From: Nocardioides sp. TRM66260-LWL
Lineage (GTDB): Bacteria; Actinomycetota; Actinomycetes; Propionibacteriales; Nocardioidaceae
NCBI RefSeq assembly: GCF_020075545.1
Contig: NZ_JAIQZK010000007.1
Coordinates: 80,889 to 144,888 of the forward strand
Direction of reading: 5' to 3'
Length of the DNA stretch: 64,000 nucleotides
A program made the position numbers and the translations under genes. Shown in pieces: positions 11,104 to 21,645 of this stretch (position 1 is the first letter of the stretch; each line of letters opens with the position of its first letter). The notes beneath the pieces were generated by a model, which worked only from the letters and a program-made list of their open reading frames with translations, did no database searches and was not told the origin of the DNA.

Positions 11104-13346
11104 TGCCCAGCCGGACGCCCGCCACCCCGGACCCGTCGATCCTGCCCGTGCCGACCGCCGAGCTCGACCAGCTCGTGCGCGGCGAGCACGGCCACCCGCA
11201 CGCCCTGCTCGGCCCGCACCCCCACGACGGCGGCGTCACGCTGCGCGTGCTGCGTCCGCTCGCCGCACGGGTGCAGGCCCGCGGCGACTTCGGCGTCGTC
11301 GACCTCGAGCACGAGCACGGCGGCGTGTGGGCCGGCGTGCTCCCGGTCGCCGACGTGCCCGACTACCGCCTGGCCGTCGTCTACGGCGACGAGGCGATCG
11401 AGGACACCGCGCCGGTCGACGACCCGTACCGCTTCCTGCCGACCCTCGGCGAGGTCGACCTGCACCTGATCAACGAGGGCCGCCACGAGCTGCTCTGGCA
11501 GGTGCTCGGCGCCCGGGTGCACCACTACGACTCCCCGACCGGCACGGTCTCCGGCACCTCGTTCGCCGTCTGGGCGCCGCGCGCCCGCGCCGTGCGGCTC
11601 AAGGGCGACTTCAACTCCTGGGACGGCCGCGAACACCCGATGCGCCAGCTCGGCACGTCCGGCGTCTGGGAGCTCTTCGTGCCCGGCGTCGGCAGCGGCG
11701 CCTCCTACAAGTACGCCGTGCTCGGTGCCGACGGCACCTGGCGCGAGAAGGCCGACCCCATGGCCACCTGGGCCGAGGTGCCGCCGCGCACCGCGTCGCG
11801 GGTCTTCGAGTCCGCCTACACGTGGGGCGACGACGCCTGGATGGCCGCCCGCGCGGAGCGGCAGCCGGTGGCGGCGCCGATGAGCGTCTACGAGATGCAC
11901 CTCGCCTCGTGGCGGCGCCACCCCGACGGCACCCTGTGGGACTGGGAGCGCCTGGCCGACGACCTCGTCGCCTACCTCGCCGACCTGGGCTTCACCCACG
12001 TCGAGCTGATGCCGGTGATGCAGCACCCGTTCGGCGGCTCGTGGGGCTACCACGTGACGTCGTACTTCGCCGCCGACAGCCGGTTCGGCGACCCCGACGG
12101 CCTGCGACTGCTGATCGACCGGCTGCACCAGGCCGGGATCGGCGTGATCCTCGACTGGGTGCCCGGCCACTTCGCCACCGACGAGTGGGCGCTGGCCCGC
12201 TTCGACGGCACGGCGCTCTACGAGAGCCCCGACCCGCAGCGCGGCTGGCACCCCGAGTGGGGCTCCTACATCTTCGACTTCGGCCGCGCCGAGGTGCGCA
12301 ACTTCCTCTACGCCAACGCGCTGTTCTGGCTCGAGGAGTTCCACGTCGACGGCCTGCGGGTCGACGGCGTCGCCTCGATGCTCTACCTCGACTACGCCCG
12401 CAAGGACGGCGAGTGGACGCCCAACGTGCACGGCGGCCACGAGAACCTCGAGGCGGTGCAGTTCCTGCAGGAGATGAACGCCACCGTCTACAAGCGGGTG
12501 CCGGGCATCACCACGATCGCCGAGGAGTCCACCTCGTGGCCCGGCGTCACCCGGCCCACCTCGGCCGAGGGTCTCGGCTTCGGCTTCAAGTGGAACATGG
12601 GCTGGATGCACGACTCGCTGGGCTACCTGGCCCGCGACCCGATCCACCGCTCGTACCACCACGGCGAGCTGACGTTCGCGCTCGTCTACGCCTTCAGCGA
12701 GAACTACGTGCTGCCGCTCAGCCACGACGAGGTCGTCCACGGCAAGGGCTCGCTGCTGCGCAAGATGCCGGGCGACCGCTGGCAGCAGCTGGCCAACCTG
12801 CGCGCCTACCTGGCGTTCATGTGGGCGCACCCCGGCAAGCAGCTGCTCTTCATGGGCGGCGAGCTGGGTCAGGAGTCGGAGTGGGCGGAGTCGCGCGAGC
12901 TCGACTGGTGGCTGCTCGACCACCCCGAGCACCGCGGCGTGCACGACGTCGTCCGCGACCTCAACGCCGCCTACCGCGAGACCCCCGCGCTGTGGAGCCG
13001 CGACGCCGACCCGTCCGGCTTCGCCTGGATCGACGCCAACGACGCCGGCCACACGGTCTTCTCGTTCATCCGGCGCGGTGACGCCCCCGACGGCGGCGCG
13101 GCGTCCGACCTGGTGTGCGTGGCGAACTTCGCCGCGGTGCCGCACCACGGGTACCGGCTCGGCCTGCCGTCGGCCGGCCGGTGGCGCGAGGTGCTCAACA
13201 CCGACGCCGAGGGCTACACCGGCTCCGGCGTCGGCAACCTGGGCGCCGTGCAGGCGGTCGAGGGCGCGTGGTCGGGCCAGCCCGCGCACGCCGACGTCGT
13301 GCTGCCCCCGCTCGCGACGATCTGGCTGCGGCGCGAGGACGACTGA
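11103..13346 (+). CDS. glgB: 1,4-alpha-glucan branching enzyme GlgB
   Basis: GH13_9 enzyme making alpha-1,6 branches, the last step of the GlgE pathway. 747 aa with two N-terminal beta-sandwich modules ([20 protein letters not shown], then the CBM48-like [20 protein letters not shown]). The GH13 barrel has nucleophile D421 ([12 protein letters not shown]), acid/base E474 ([11 protein letters not shown]) and [13 protein letters not shown]. The long N-terminal form is usual in actinobacteria. It ends the operon and is followed at once by a strong hairpin shared with the convergent LCP gene. Confidence 0.96.
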   Translation: MPSRTPATPDPSILPVPTAELDQLVRGEHGHPHALLGPHPHDGGVTLRVLRPLAARVQARGDFGVVDLEHEHGGVWAGVLPVADVPDYRLAVVYGDEAIEDTAPVDDPYRFLPTLGEVDLHLINEGRHELLWQVLGARVHHYDSPTGTVSGTSFAVWAPRARAVRLKGDFNSWDGREHPMRQLGTSGVWELFVPGVGSGASYKYAVLGADGTWREKADPMATWAEVPPRTASRVFESAYTWGDDAWMAARAERQPVAAPMSVYEMHLASWRRHPDGTLWDWERLADDLVAYLADLGFTHVELMPVMQHPFGGSWGYHVTSYFAADSRFGDPDGLRLLIDRLHQAGIGVILDWVPGHFATDEWALARFDGTALYESPDPQRGWHPEWGSYIFDFGRAEVRNFLYANALFWLEEFHVDGLRVDGVASMLYLDYARKDGEWTPNVHGGHENLEAVQFLQEMNATVYKRVPGITTIAEESTSWPGVTRPTSAEGLGFGFKWNMGWMHDSLGYLARDPIHRSYHHGELTFALVYAFSENYVLPLSHDEVVHGKGSLLRKMPGDRWQQLANLRAYLAFMWAHPGKQLLFMGGELGQESEWAESRELDWWLLDHPEHRGVHDVVRDLNAAYRETPALWSRDADPSGFAWIDANDAGHTVFSFIRRGDAPDGGAASDLVCVANFAAVPHHGYRLGLPSAGRWREVLNTDAEGYTGSGVGNLGAVQAVEGAWSGQPAHADVVLPPLATIWLRREDD

Positions 13347-13357
13347 CGCCGGGACGG

Positions 13358-13383
13358 CCTCGGCTCAGCAGGCGGAGCCGAGG
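13358..13383. terminator. Bidirectional hairpin between glgB and the LCP gene
   Basis: CCTCGGCTC (13358-13366), an 8-base loop, then GAGCCGAGG (13375-13383): a perfect 9-bp stem, with further pairing possible outside. It lies 12 bases after the glgB stop, and its left arm includes part of the LCP stop codon, so it can end transcription from both sides. No T-tract is present, as is common in actinobacteria. Confidence 0.7.
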
Positions 13384-14876
13384 TCGTCGGCCTGGTTGGC
13401 CACGTAGCCCGTCTTGAGCGTGCCGACCGAGCCGCCGGTGATCGGCTGGTCCGACGGCCGGGGCTTGGGCTTCGAGCCCCCGCCCGAGCCGGAGCCTGCG
13501 CCGCCCGCCTGGACGACGGGCGCGTCGCCCTCGGCCTTGGCGATCGCCTCGGCGACCTTGCGGTGCACGAGGTCCATGTCGGGCGCGCCCGTGTTGATCA
13601 GCGGCGGCACGAGGGAGAGCGTCGAGATGCGCTGACCGCGGGCCTTCAGGGCGAGAGCGGCGAAGGTGCCGAACTGCGAGGCCGGGAGGTCGGTGGAGAT
13701 CAGCGCGGCCGAGGCGTCGGCGATCTTGGAGAAGTGCGCGATCGCCGACTGCGGGCTGATCTGCTGCAGCATCGCGTTGAGCACGCACTTCTGCCGGGCC
13801 ATGCGCGAGTAGTCGTCGGAGTCGGCGCGCGAGCGGGCGTACCAGAGGGCCTGGTGGCCGGTGAGCCGGTGCGTGCCGGCCGGCACGTAGCCGTAGACCT
13901 TGCTGCCGATGCCGCCGATCGGGATCGGCGTGCGGACGTTCAGCGTCACGCCGCCGACGGCGTCGACGAGGTCGCTGAAGCCGCGCAGGTTGACCATCGC
14001 CCAGTAGTTGATCTTCAGGTCGGTGACGCCCTCGATCGCCGAGATGGTGGCGGTCATGCCGGGGTCCTTGTCACCCGGGAACAGCTCCTTGTGGTCCTGG
14101 GCCCAGGTGTTGACGCCGTTGAGGTAGTCGGCGTCGAAGCCCTTCGGGAACTGGCGGGCCATCACCGAGCCGGCGGGGAAGGTGAAGTTCTTGAGGTTGC
14201 GCGGCATCGAGATGAGCACGGTGCGGCCCGTGGAGGCGTCGATCGAGGCCACCGTCATCGAGTCGGGCCGCAGGCCCCAGCGGTCGGGGCCGGAGTCGCC
14301 GCCGATGAGCAGCACGTTGTAGCGGCCGTCGTGGGCGTCGGAGACGACGCCGTCGCCCGAGAGCGTCAGCACGAGGTCGCGCTGGACGTTCACCAGGTGC
14401 GCGCCGAAGAGCAGCGTGCCCGCGACGCCGAAGCAGAGCACGCCGTTGACCCCGACGACCGCGCGCCGGTGACCGAGGCTGAGGGTCAGCGGCTGGCCGA
14501 GCCGCCAGGCGTCGACGATGAGGAAGGCCCAGCCGAGCGCGAGCGCCACCAGGCCCAGACGCAGGAGCAGGAGCAGGCCGGGCGCGAAGGCCAGCCGCAG
14601 GCCGAGCTCGGGGTCGATCGCCAGCGCGATCGCGGAGACGAGCGCCACGACGATCAGCGCCAGCCACGTGCGCAGCGCGATCCGGCCGACGCGGCGGCTG
14701 CCGGCCACCAGCTGCGCCGAGCCGGGGACGACGAGGGTCATCGCCATCAGCGCCAGCGCGCGACGGAAGCGGATGCGGGCGGCCCGCTCGGCCACCGGGG
14801 TGCGGGGCGGGTCGATCGACGGGCGCATCGGGACGCGGCGAGCAGCGGTCGACCCCGGGGAAGCGGCGGGCGGCAT
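13365..14876 (-). CDS. LCP-family protein with multi-span N-terminus
   Basis: LytR-CpsA-Psr phosphotransferase, a membrane protein that attaches polymers such as arabinogalactan or teichoic acid to peptidoglycan. 503 aa from ATG 14876. About five hydrophobic segments lie between residues 38 and 175. The LCP domain follows: NVLLIGGDSGPDRWGLRPDS, TVLISMPRNLKNF (pyrophosphate-binding Arg), GVTLNVRTPIPIGG and ALWYARSRADSDDYSRMARQ. A Gly/Ser/Lys/Pro-rich linker (QAGGAGSGSGGGSKPKPRP) precedes a short tail ending in Cys. The usual LCP protein has one membrane span, so this is the larger subclass. GATACT lies 7 bases before the start. Confidence 0.9.
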   Translation of the reverse strand: MPPAASPGSTAARRVPMRPSIDPPRTPVAERAARIRFRRALALMAMTLVVPGSAQLVAGSRRVGRIALRTWLALIVVALVSAIALAIDPELGLRLAFAPGLLLLLRLGLVALALGWAFLIVDAWRLGQPLTLSLGHRRAVVGVNGVLCFGVAGTLLFGAHLVNVQRDLVLTLSGDGVVSDAHDGRYNVLLIGGDSGPDRWGLRPDSMTVASIDASTGRTVLISMPRNLKNFTFPAGSVMARQFPKGFDADYLNGVNTWAQDHKELFPGDKDPGMTATISAIEGVTDLKINYWAMVNLRGFSDLVDAVGGVTLNVRTPIPIGGIGSKVYGYVPAGTHRLTGHQALWYARSRADSDDYSRMARQKCVLNAMLQQISPQSAIAHFSKIADASAALISTDLPASQFGTFAALALKARGQRISTLSLVPPLINTGAPDMDLVHRKVAEAIAKAEGDAPVVQAGGAGSGSGGGSKPKPRPSDQPITGGSVGTLKTGYVANQADDLGSAC

Positions 14877-14883
14877 GCACAGC

Positions 14884-14913
14884 AGTATCACCAGTCACAG
14901 ACGTCACAGACGT
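14884..14913 (-). promoter_or_regulatory. Promoter of the LCP gene with 9-bp direct repeats
   Basis: On the minus strand GATACT (14889-14884) sits 7 bases before ATG 14876, implying a leaderless transcript. Upstream, over the expected -35, ACGTCTGTG occurs twice in tandem (14913-14896). Exact 9-bp repeats over a -35 suggest an operator; the regulator is unknown. Confidence 0.5.
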
Positions 14914-14982
14914 CGCGACGCGCCCGCCGATCGGTCACGAGCGCGTGCCACCCGCGGCCCGCGACGGCCGGGGCGGCCGGGC

Positions 14983-15489
14983 TCAGGCCCGCCCGGACTC
15001 GATCTCGGCGATCCGGGCCATGCGGTGCGCCCGCCGGATCTCGGCCTCGCGGTGCCGGCGGCGGTCGTCGTCGGTCTCCAGGATCAGCCCCGGCACCGGG
15101 CGCGGCCCGCCGTCGGAGTCGATGGCCACGAAGACGAAGTAGGCGGTGGCCACGTGCAGCGCCGTCTCCGACGGGTCGTTCCACGGCTGCGCCTCGACCT
15201 TGACGCCGATCTCCATGCTCGAGCGCCCGACCCAGTTGACCTGGGCGTCGGTGCGCACGATGTCGCCGACGTGCACCGGACGCAGGAAGACCATCTCGTC
15301 CAGCGCGGCCGTGACGGCGGGGCCGCCGGAGTGCCGCTGGGCGACGGCACCGGCCGTGGAGTCGGCCAGCTTGACGATCTCACCTCCGTGCACGTTGCCC
15401 AGCAGGTTCGTCTGGGCGCGGGAGGTCAGGACGGCCAGGGAGACGCGCGCGTAGGAGGTCGGGTGGCGCGGCACGACGAGGTCGCTCAT
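14983..15489 (-). CDS. Acyl-CoA thioesterase, hotdog fold
   Basis: Cytoplasmic hotdog thioesterase (YciA/BACH type) hydrolysing acyl-CoA to free acid and CoA. 168 aa. It shows the family segments TNLLGNVHGGEIVKLADS (the HGG turn), DEMVFLRPVHVGDIVRTDAQ and SMEIGVKVEAQ, then a charged C-terminus with an alternating Arg/Glu helix. One hotdog domain is the normal size. It is divergent from the next LCP gene with only 22 bases between starts; TACCGT lies 6 bases before the ATG. Acyl chain preference cannot be inferred. Confidence 0.88.
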   Translation of the reverse strand: MSDLVVPRHPTSYARVSLAVLTSRAQTNLLGNVHGGEIVKLADSTAGAVAQRHSGGPAVTAALDEMVFLRPVHVGDIVRTDAQVNWVGRSSMEIGVKVEAQPWNDPSETALHVATAYFVFVAIDSDGGPRPVPGLILETDDDRRRHREAEIRRAHRMARIAEIESGRA

Positions 15490-15495
15490 GCCCGC

Positions 15496-15505
15496 ACGGT
15501 AGCCT
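15496..15505. promoter_or_regulatory. Overlapping divergent -10 elements sharing TA
   Basis: The ten bases ACGGTAGCCT read as TAGCCT on the plus strand (15500-15505), 6 bases before GTG 15512, and as TACCGT on the minus strand (15501-15496), 6 bases before ATG 15489. Both -10 elements use the same TA step, so the two polymerases would compete for one melted site. Both mRNAs would be leaderless. -35 elements are weak on both sides. Confidence 0.65.
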
Positions 15506-15511
15506 CCGAGG

Positions 15512-16728
15512 GTGCCTGAGCGACCCGACGGTCGGGACGGCGGCTTCGGCTGGCTCTACGGGGGCCAGGGCGAGAGGCCGTCCCCGCAGAGCCCCGACGC
15601 CACCCGGATGATGCCGACCGTCCCGCGGGACGGCGGGCGTCCCAGTGCCCCGTCGTCGGCTCCGCGCGAGGCCCTGGCGCCGACCCCGGCGCCGACCCCG
15701 GGCGGCCCCGGCGGACCGAGCGGCCCGGGCGGTCGCGGGACCACCTACGGCGCCCCCCGCCGCCGACCCCGGCTGCGCTTCCGACCCCGCTACCTCGTCG
15801 CGCTGCTCGCGCTGTGGGTCGTGTACCTCGTGGCCGTGCCGATCATCGTGTGGAACAAGGTCGACTCCGTCGCCTTCGAGCCCGACGGCGACCGCCCCGC
15901 CGACCAGCCCGGCACCACCTACCTGCTCGTGGGCAGCGACTCCCGCGGGAACCTGACGAAGGCCCAGCGTCGCGAGTACCGCACCGGCAACGCCGAGGGC
16001 CAGCGCACCGACACGATCATGCTGCTGCACACCGGCTCGGGGCCGAACCTGCTGATGTCGATCCCGCGCGACTCGCTCGTCGACATCCCCGGGTACGGCA
16101 CCACCAAGATCAACGCCGCCTTCGCGTACGGCGGGCCGCAGCTGCTGGTCAAGACGATCGAGCAGGACACCGGCATCCGCATCGACGACTACGTCGAGGT
16201 CGGGCTCGGCGGCCTCGTCGACGTCGTCAACGCGGTCGGCGGCATCACCATCTGCCCCGAGTTCGCGATCGACGACCCGCTGGCAGGCCTGAAGATCAAG
16301 AAGGGCTGCCAGGAGGCCGACGGCCGCGTCGCCCTGGGCTACGCCCGCTCGCGGCACTCCGACCCGCGCTTCGGCGACATCACCCGCGCCAAGCACCAGC
16401 GCGAGGTGGTCTCCGCGGTCGGCAAGAAGGTGCTCTCGCCGTGGACGTTCATCAACCCGTTCCGCTACTGGAGCGTCGTCAACGCCGCGCCGTCGGCCTT
16501 CGCCGTCGGCAAGGGCATGAGCGCGCCCCGCGCCGCGATGTGGGCCATGGCGATGAACAGCGTCAACGGCTCGAAGGGCCTCACCTGCGGCGTGCCGATC
16601 AGCGACCTGGCCGTGCACTGGGACCCCGACCGCTCGAAGCGGATGTTCCAGGCGATCATCGACGACGACACCGCGAGCATCGGCAAGGACCTCTGCTCCC
16701 CCACCGGACTACCGAAGGCGATCACCGG

Positions 16729-16732
<4 letters not shown>
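15512..16732 (+). CDS. LCP-family cell wall polymer ligase
   Basis: LytR-CpsA-Psr protein of the single-span type, 406 aa. Residues 1-85 are a cytoplasmic Gly/Pro/Arg-rich disordered region, one membrane segment follows (YLVALLALWVVYLVAVPIIV), and the LCP domain faces outside. Key segments are YLLVGSDSRGNLTK, RTDTIMLLHTGSG, LLMSIPRDSLVDIPGYGTTK, DVVNAVGGITICPEFAIDDP and ALGYARSRHSDPRFGDITRAK. It probably transfers a polyprenyl-linked polymer to peptidoglycan. The stop overlaps the start of the crotonase by 4 bases (ATGA), although the functions look unrelated. Confidence 0.92.
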
Positions 16733-17616
<884 letters not shown>

Positions 17617-17642
17617 CCGCGACCGCCGGCGGGCCCGGCGTC

Positions 17643-17657
17643 AGCCCTCGGAGGGCT
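17643..17657. terminator. Short hairpin between crotonase and Dps genes
   Basis: AGCCCT, loop CGG, AGGGCT: a perfect 6-bp stem 26 bases after the crotonase stop and touching the Dps stop codon. It can act on the convergent pair from either side. It is short, so this is tentative. Confidence 0.45.
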
Positions 17658-18220
17658 CAGCCGTCGGAGGCCTGGGCCGCGGCCTGGGTCTCCGAGGTCG
17701 CGCCCTCGGTGCTCAGGTGGCCGCCCTTGTCCTCCAGGTGGGCCCGGATGAACCAGTGGAACAGCTCGAGCTGCTCGGTCTGGGCGATGAACATGTCCTG
17801 GGTGACCGGGTCGAGCTCCTCGAGCTCCTTGATGCCGGCCCGGTAGCTGGTGATCAGGCCCTGGTAGACGACGTCGAGCGCACCCAGGTGCTCCTGGGTG
17901 GTGGCGCGGCCGATGCTGTACTCGTCCCAGCTGCGGCCCTCGACGATCGCGCCGGGGGTGCCCTTCGGCGAGCCGCCGAGGGTCGCGATGCGCTCGGCGA
18001 GGTCGTCGGCGAAGCCGCGGACGACCTCGACCTGGGGGTCGATCATCTCGTGGACCGCGATGAAGTGCGGGCCCACGACGTTCCAGTGCACGTGCTTGAG
18101 GGTCAGGTGCAGGTCGTTGGCGGCGACGAGCCGCTCCTGCAGGAGCGCGACGACGCGCTCGGCGTCGGCCTGCTCGAGGCCGGGCGTGGTGTAGGCGAGG
18201 GAAGCGGAGTTCGGGGTCAT
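17657..18220 (-). CDS. dps: Dps-family DNA-protection ferritin
   Basis: Ferritin-like dodecamer that oxidises Fe2+ with peroxide, stores iron and shields DNA. 187 aa. The ferroxidase residues are in KHVHWNVVGPHFIAVHEMID followed by PQVE, matching the His-His-Asp-Glu pattern of Dps. DDLAERIATLGG and AQTEQLELFHWFIRAHLEDK close the four-helix bundle. Short polar tails at both ends may bind DNA. The ATG is preceded by GGCAGGGAGC, which gives a close Shine-Dalgarno. Convergent with the crotonase gene. Confidence 0.93.
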   Translation of the reverse strand: MTPNSASLAYTTPGLEQADAERVVALLQERLVAANDLHLTLKHVHWNVVGPHFIAVHEMIDPQVEVVRGFADDLAERIATLGGSPKGTPGAIVEGRSWDEYSIGRATTQEHLGALDVVYQGLITSYRAGIKELEELDPVTQDMFIAQTEQLELFHWFIRAHLEDKGGHLSTEGATSETQAAAQASDG

Positions 18221-18281
18221 GCTCCCTGCCTACCCATCCGCGAGCCCACGGCCTCCACCTGCCGGGGTGGGCGGCGTCGGC

Positions 18282-19037
18282 TCAGGCGCGTAGCGCGCCG
18301 TCCAGCAGCGCCCGCAGCTCGGTGAAGTGGCGCTCCGCGGACGCCTCGTCGTACATGGACGTGTCGGCCATCGTGTAGCCGTGCTGCGCACCGGGGTAGA
18401 TCTCGTTGCGGTGCGGCCGGCCGGTGCGCTCGGAGGACGCCGTCAGCTCGCGCTCGAGCGTCGCGACCGCCTCGGGGGGCATGGAGGCGTCCTGGTCGGC
18501 GTGACCGTAGACGAAGGCCGCCGTCGCGGCGGCGATCTGCAGGTGCGGGCTGTCGGGACCATCGACGACGAGGCCGCCGCCGTGGAAGCCGCCCACGGCC
18601 GCGACGACGTCGGGGTGGCGACCGGCGACCCGGGTCGCGAGGCGCGCGCCGAAGCAGTAGCCCGTGACCCCGACCGGCCCGCGAGCGCCGACGGAGCCGG
18701 TCAGCGCCTCCAGCCAGGCGTCCGCGTCGGCGTCGGAGAGCTCGGGCGTGAGACCGGCGACCAGGTCCATCACGCCGCCGGCGAAGAACGCCTCGCGGGC
18801 GCCGGCCTCGCGTAGATCGCCCTGCGGCGCGAGCTCCGCGGCGGTGCCGGAGCGGTAGAACGGATGGGGTGCGAGGACGCGGTAGCCCCAGCCCGCGATC
18901 CGGTCGGCCATCGCGCGGGTCTGCGGGCGCAGGCCGATCGCGTCGACGAACAGCAGGACGCCGGGATCGCCCTCGGCGCCGGCGACGTAGGCCTCGGCGG
19001 TGCCGGCCGGGGCGGGGAGCTCGAGATCGTGACCCAT
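18282..19037 (-). CDS. Dienelactone hydrolase family protein
   Basis: Alpha/beta hydrolase, 251 aa, with a cysteine nucleophile in GVTGYCFGARLATRVAG. The likely triad partners are Asp in YGHADQDASMPPEA and His in YPGAQHGYTMAD. The enzyme class hydrolyses dienelactones in chlorocatechol breakdown, but most members have unknown substrates and no aromatic-degradation gene is nearby. TAGGTT lies 6 bases before the ATG, so translation is probably leaderless. The gene stands alone between Dps and CheR. Confidence 0.88.
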   Translation of the reverse strand: MGHDLELPAPAGTAEAYVAGAEGDPGVLLFVDAIGLRPQTRAMADRIAGWGYRVLAPHPFYRSGTAAELAPQGDLREAGAREAFFAGGVMDLVAGLTPELSDADADAWLEALTGSVGARGPVGVTGYCFGARLATRVAGRHPDVVAAVGGFHGGGLVVDGPDSPHLQIAAATAAFVYGHADQDASMPPEAVATLERELTASSERTGRPHRNEIYPGAQHGYTMADTSMYDEASAERHFTELRALLDGALRA

Positions 19038-19125
19038 GCGGCGAACCTAGCCACGCCGACGCGACCCAGCGGCCGCCGATCGGGTGAGGCGGTGATCGGG
19101 TCGAGGCGCGGCTCGGACCGGCCGG

Positions 19126-19935
19126 TCAGCCGGGCCGGTACACCCCCGGCAGCCCCGCGACCGGACGCCACGCGTCGTCCAGCCCGACGGTCGACTCCGT
19201 GGCCCCGAGCATGAGGTACCCGTCGGGCGCCAGGACGCGGCGCATGCGGCGCAGCACCTCGCGCTTGGTCTCGACGTCGAAGTAGATCAGGACGTTGCGC
19301 AGCAGGATCACGTCCTGCTGCTCGGCCACCGGGAGCGGACGCGTCAGGTTGACGACCTTGGCGCTCAGCGCAGCCGTGAGCTCCGGCCCGGCGCGCCAGT
19401 GCTCGCCGTCGGCGACGAACCAGCGCATCAGCCGCTCGCGTCCCAGACCACGCGCGACCTCGACCCGGCTGTAGCGGCCCTCGCGGGTGCGCTCGACCAT
19501 GGCGGCGCTCAGGTCGGTGGCGAGCATCTGCACGGCGATGCCCATCATGTCCGGCGTCTCGAAGGCGGTCATGAGGGCGCTGTACGGCTCCTGGCCCGAC
19601 GAGCAGGCCGCGCTCCAGAGCCGGACGCGGCGAGCCGGACGGGCCCGCACCAGCTCCGGCAGGATCACCCGGCGCAGCGCCGCGAACGGCTCGAGGTCGC
19701 GGAACCACAGCGTCTCGTTGGTGGTCAGCGCCTCGACGACCCGCGAGGTCGTGCGCGCCGCCGGGTGGTGGCGCAGGTCGCGGACGAGGTCGGAGAGACC
19801 CCGGTAGCCGAGGTCGTGGGCCACCGGCGTGACCCGCGAGCTGACGAGGTAGTCCTTGCCGGACTCCAGCACGATGCCGCTCTCGCGGCGCACCAGGTCG
19901 CGCAGGAAGGTGAGGTCGAGCGAGAGCTCCGTCAT
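19126..19935 (-). CDS. cheR: CheR-type chemoreceptor methyltransferase
   Basis: SAM-dependent methyltransferase that methylates glutamates of chemoreceptors. 269 aa: an N-terminal helical domain (FLRDLVRRESGIVLESGKDY) and a C-terminal Rossmann domain with RVRLWSAACSSGQEPYSALM (SAM loop), QMLATDLSAAMVERTREGRY and DVILLRNVLIYFDVETKREV. ATG 19935 lies 32 bases downstream of the chemoreceptor stop, so it belongs to the same transcript. No CheA, CheW, CheY or CheB gene is in the window; they must be elsewhere. Confidence 0.93.
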   Translation of the reverse strand: MTELSLDLTFLRDLVRRESGIVLESGKDYLVSSRVTPVAHDLGYRGLSDLVRDLRHHPAARTTSRVVEALTTNETLWFRDLEPFAALRRVILPELVRARPARRVRLWSAACSSGQEPYSALMTAFETPDMMGIAVQMLATDLSAAMVERTREGRYSRVEVARGLGRERLMRWFVADGEHWRAGPELTAALSAKVVNLTRPLPVAEQQDVILLRNVLIYFDVETKREVLRRMRRVLAPDGYLMLGATESTVGLDDAWRPVAGLPGVYRPG

Positions 19936-19967
19936 GGGCGGGTACGCCTGTCTGTGGTCGGCCGGGG

Positions 19968-21536
19968 TCAGAAGCGGAAGTGGAGGACCTCGGCGCGCAG
20001 CTTCTCGGCCATCCGGGCCAGCTCCTCCGCGGCGTCGAGGTTCTGGGCGACCGCCTGGGTCGTCATGGACGTCGCGGTGGCCACGCCGGACACGTTGTGC
20101 GCGATCTCGCCCGCGCCCGCGCTGGCGGCGTTGATGATCCGGTTGATCTCGTTGGTCGTGGCCGTCTGCTCCTCGACGGCGGCGGCGATCGTCATCTGGT
20201 GGTCGTTGATCGCCACGATCGTGTCGAGGATCTCCGCCATCGCGGCCATCGCGGCCTGCGTCTCCCCCTGGATCGCCTCGACCCGGGCCGAGATGTCCTC
20301 GGTGGCGCGGCCGGTGGACTGCGCGAGGTCCTTGACCTCGCCCGCGACGACAGCGAAGCCCTTGCCGAGGTCGCCAGCGCGGGCCGCCTCGATGGTGGCG
20401 TTGAGCGCGAGGAGGTTGGTCTGCTCCGCGATCGAGGTGATCACCTTGACCACGTTGCCGATCTCCTGGCTCGCGGTGCCGAGGCGTCCGACCTGGTCGT
20501 GGGTGCGCTGGACGACGGTCACGGCGTCGCTGGCGACCCGGGCGGCCTCGTTGGCCGACTGGGCGATCTCGAGGATCGCGGCGCTCATCTGCTCCGAGCC
20601 GTCGGAGATGGTGGTGACGTTGCGCGAGACCTCGTTCGCCGCGTCCGAGACCACCGCGGCCTGGGTGGCGGTCTCCTCGGCGCCGGCGGCGATCTGGGTG
20701 GAGGACGACGAGAGCTGGCCCGACGCGGTCGCCACCAGCTCGCTGGAGCTCATCACGGTGGAGACGACGTCGGCCACCGAGGCCATCGAGGAGTTGATCG
20801 AGCGCTCCAGCTCGCCGAGCTCGGCGGAGGAGCGCTCGGGGACGCGCTGGCTGAGGTCGCCCTCGGAGAAGCGACGCAGCGAGGTCGCGATCGCGCCGAG
20901 CGGACGCGTGATGCTGCGGGTGATCAGCCACGCCAGCGCGATCAGCACCGCCAGGGCGAGGCCGCCGACGACGAGCACCGTCATCGACAGGTGCGCGATC
21001 GTGGCGTCGAGCGACGCCTGGGAGGTGCTGCGGTCCATCGCGAAGTCGTCGAGCGATCCCTTGATCTGCTCGTCGAGCCGACTGATCGCTCCCTCCACGG
21101 CCGGCAGCTCGCGACGCGCCGCCGCGCGGTCCTCGCGCGCCAGCTGGAGGAAGGTCCCCATCGACTTCTCGACGCGGTCGAAGGAGGCGGCGATGTCGGC
21201 GGCCTGGCCGGTGTTGTGCTCGTCCAGCGGGAGTCGCTGGAGGTCGGCGAGCGAGCCCCGCGCCTGCGCGATGTCGGCCTCCGCGGCCGCCTGCGCGCCC
21301 GACGCGTCGCCGACCAGCGCCTGGTAGGCGGCCGCCTGCACGCGAGCCGAGGAGGCCTCGACCGCGGTCATCAGCGTGCGTCCCTCGGCGATGGCGGAGG
21401 CCGCCTGGTTGTCACGGTCGATCGCGCCGGCGCTCCGCTCGGCCGCGAGGCCGATCACCGAGGCCGCCAGCACGCCGGTGGCGGCGATCGCCGCCAGCCG
21501 ACGACCCACCGTCCACGTCACCTTCACCTGTCCCAT
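19968..21536 (-). CDS. Methyl-accepting chemotaxis protein
   Basis: Transmembrane chemoreceptor, 522 aa. TM1 is at about 10-30 and an alpha-helical periplasm-equivalent domain at about 33-180 (a four-helix-bundle type by composition). TM2 is [20 protein letters not shown], followed by a HAMP domain. The cytoplasmic coiled coil has the conserved tip [19 protein letters not shown] and [20 protein letters not shown]. It ends in [11 protein letters not shown] with no CheR-docking pentapeptide. GGGGGG lies just before the ATG. A sigma-28-like promoter is upstream. Ligand unknown. Confidence 0.93.
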   Translation of the reverse strand: MGQVKVTWTVGRRLAAIAATGVLAASVIGLAAERSAGAIDRDNQAASAIAEGRTLMTAVEASSARVQAAAYQALVGDASGAQAAAEADIAQARGSLADLQRLPLDEHNTGQAADIAASFDRVEKSMGTFLQLAREDRAAARRELPAVEGAISRLDEQIKGSLDDFAMDRSTSQASLDATIAHLSMTVLVVGGLALAVLIALAWLITRSITRPLGAIATSLRRFSEGDLSQRVPERSSAELGELERSINSSMASVADVVSTVMSSSELVATASGQLSSSSTQIAAGAEETATQAAVVSDAANEVSRNVTTISDGSEQMSAAILEIAQSANEAARVASDAVTVVQRTHDQVGRLGTASQEIGNVVKVITSIAEQTNLLALNATIEAARAGDLGKGFAVVAGEVKDLAQSTGRATEDISARVEAIQGETQAAMAAMAEILDTIVAINDHQMTIAAAVEEQTATTNEINRIINAASAGAGEIAHNVSGVATATSMTTQAVAQNLDAAEELARMAEKLRAEVLHFRF

Positions 21537-21593
21537 CGCACCCCCCTGAGCGACTCGACGGCATCCGTCTGCACCGTCGTCTTCCGGAGGCCC

Positions 21594-21620
21594 TCATCGG
21601 CGCTGAGGACGCGTGCTTGA
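21594..21620 (-). promoter_or_regulatory. Sigma-28 (FliA/WhiG)-type promoter for MCP-cheR
   Basis: On the minus strand TCAAGCAC (21620-21613), an 11-base spacer, then GCCGATGA (21601-21594). The E. coli FliA consensus is TAAAGTTT-N11-GCCGATAA. The -10 matches 7 of 8 bases and the spacer is exact. Transcription would start about 50 bases before the chemoreceptor ATG. This links the pair to the flagellar regulon. Confidence 0.65.
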
Positions 21621-21645
21621 CCTGATCCCGCAGTGCGGACGAACT

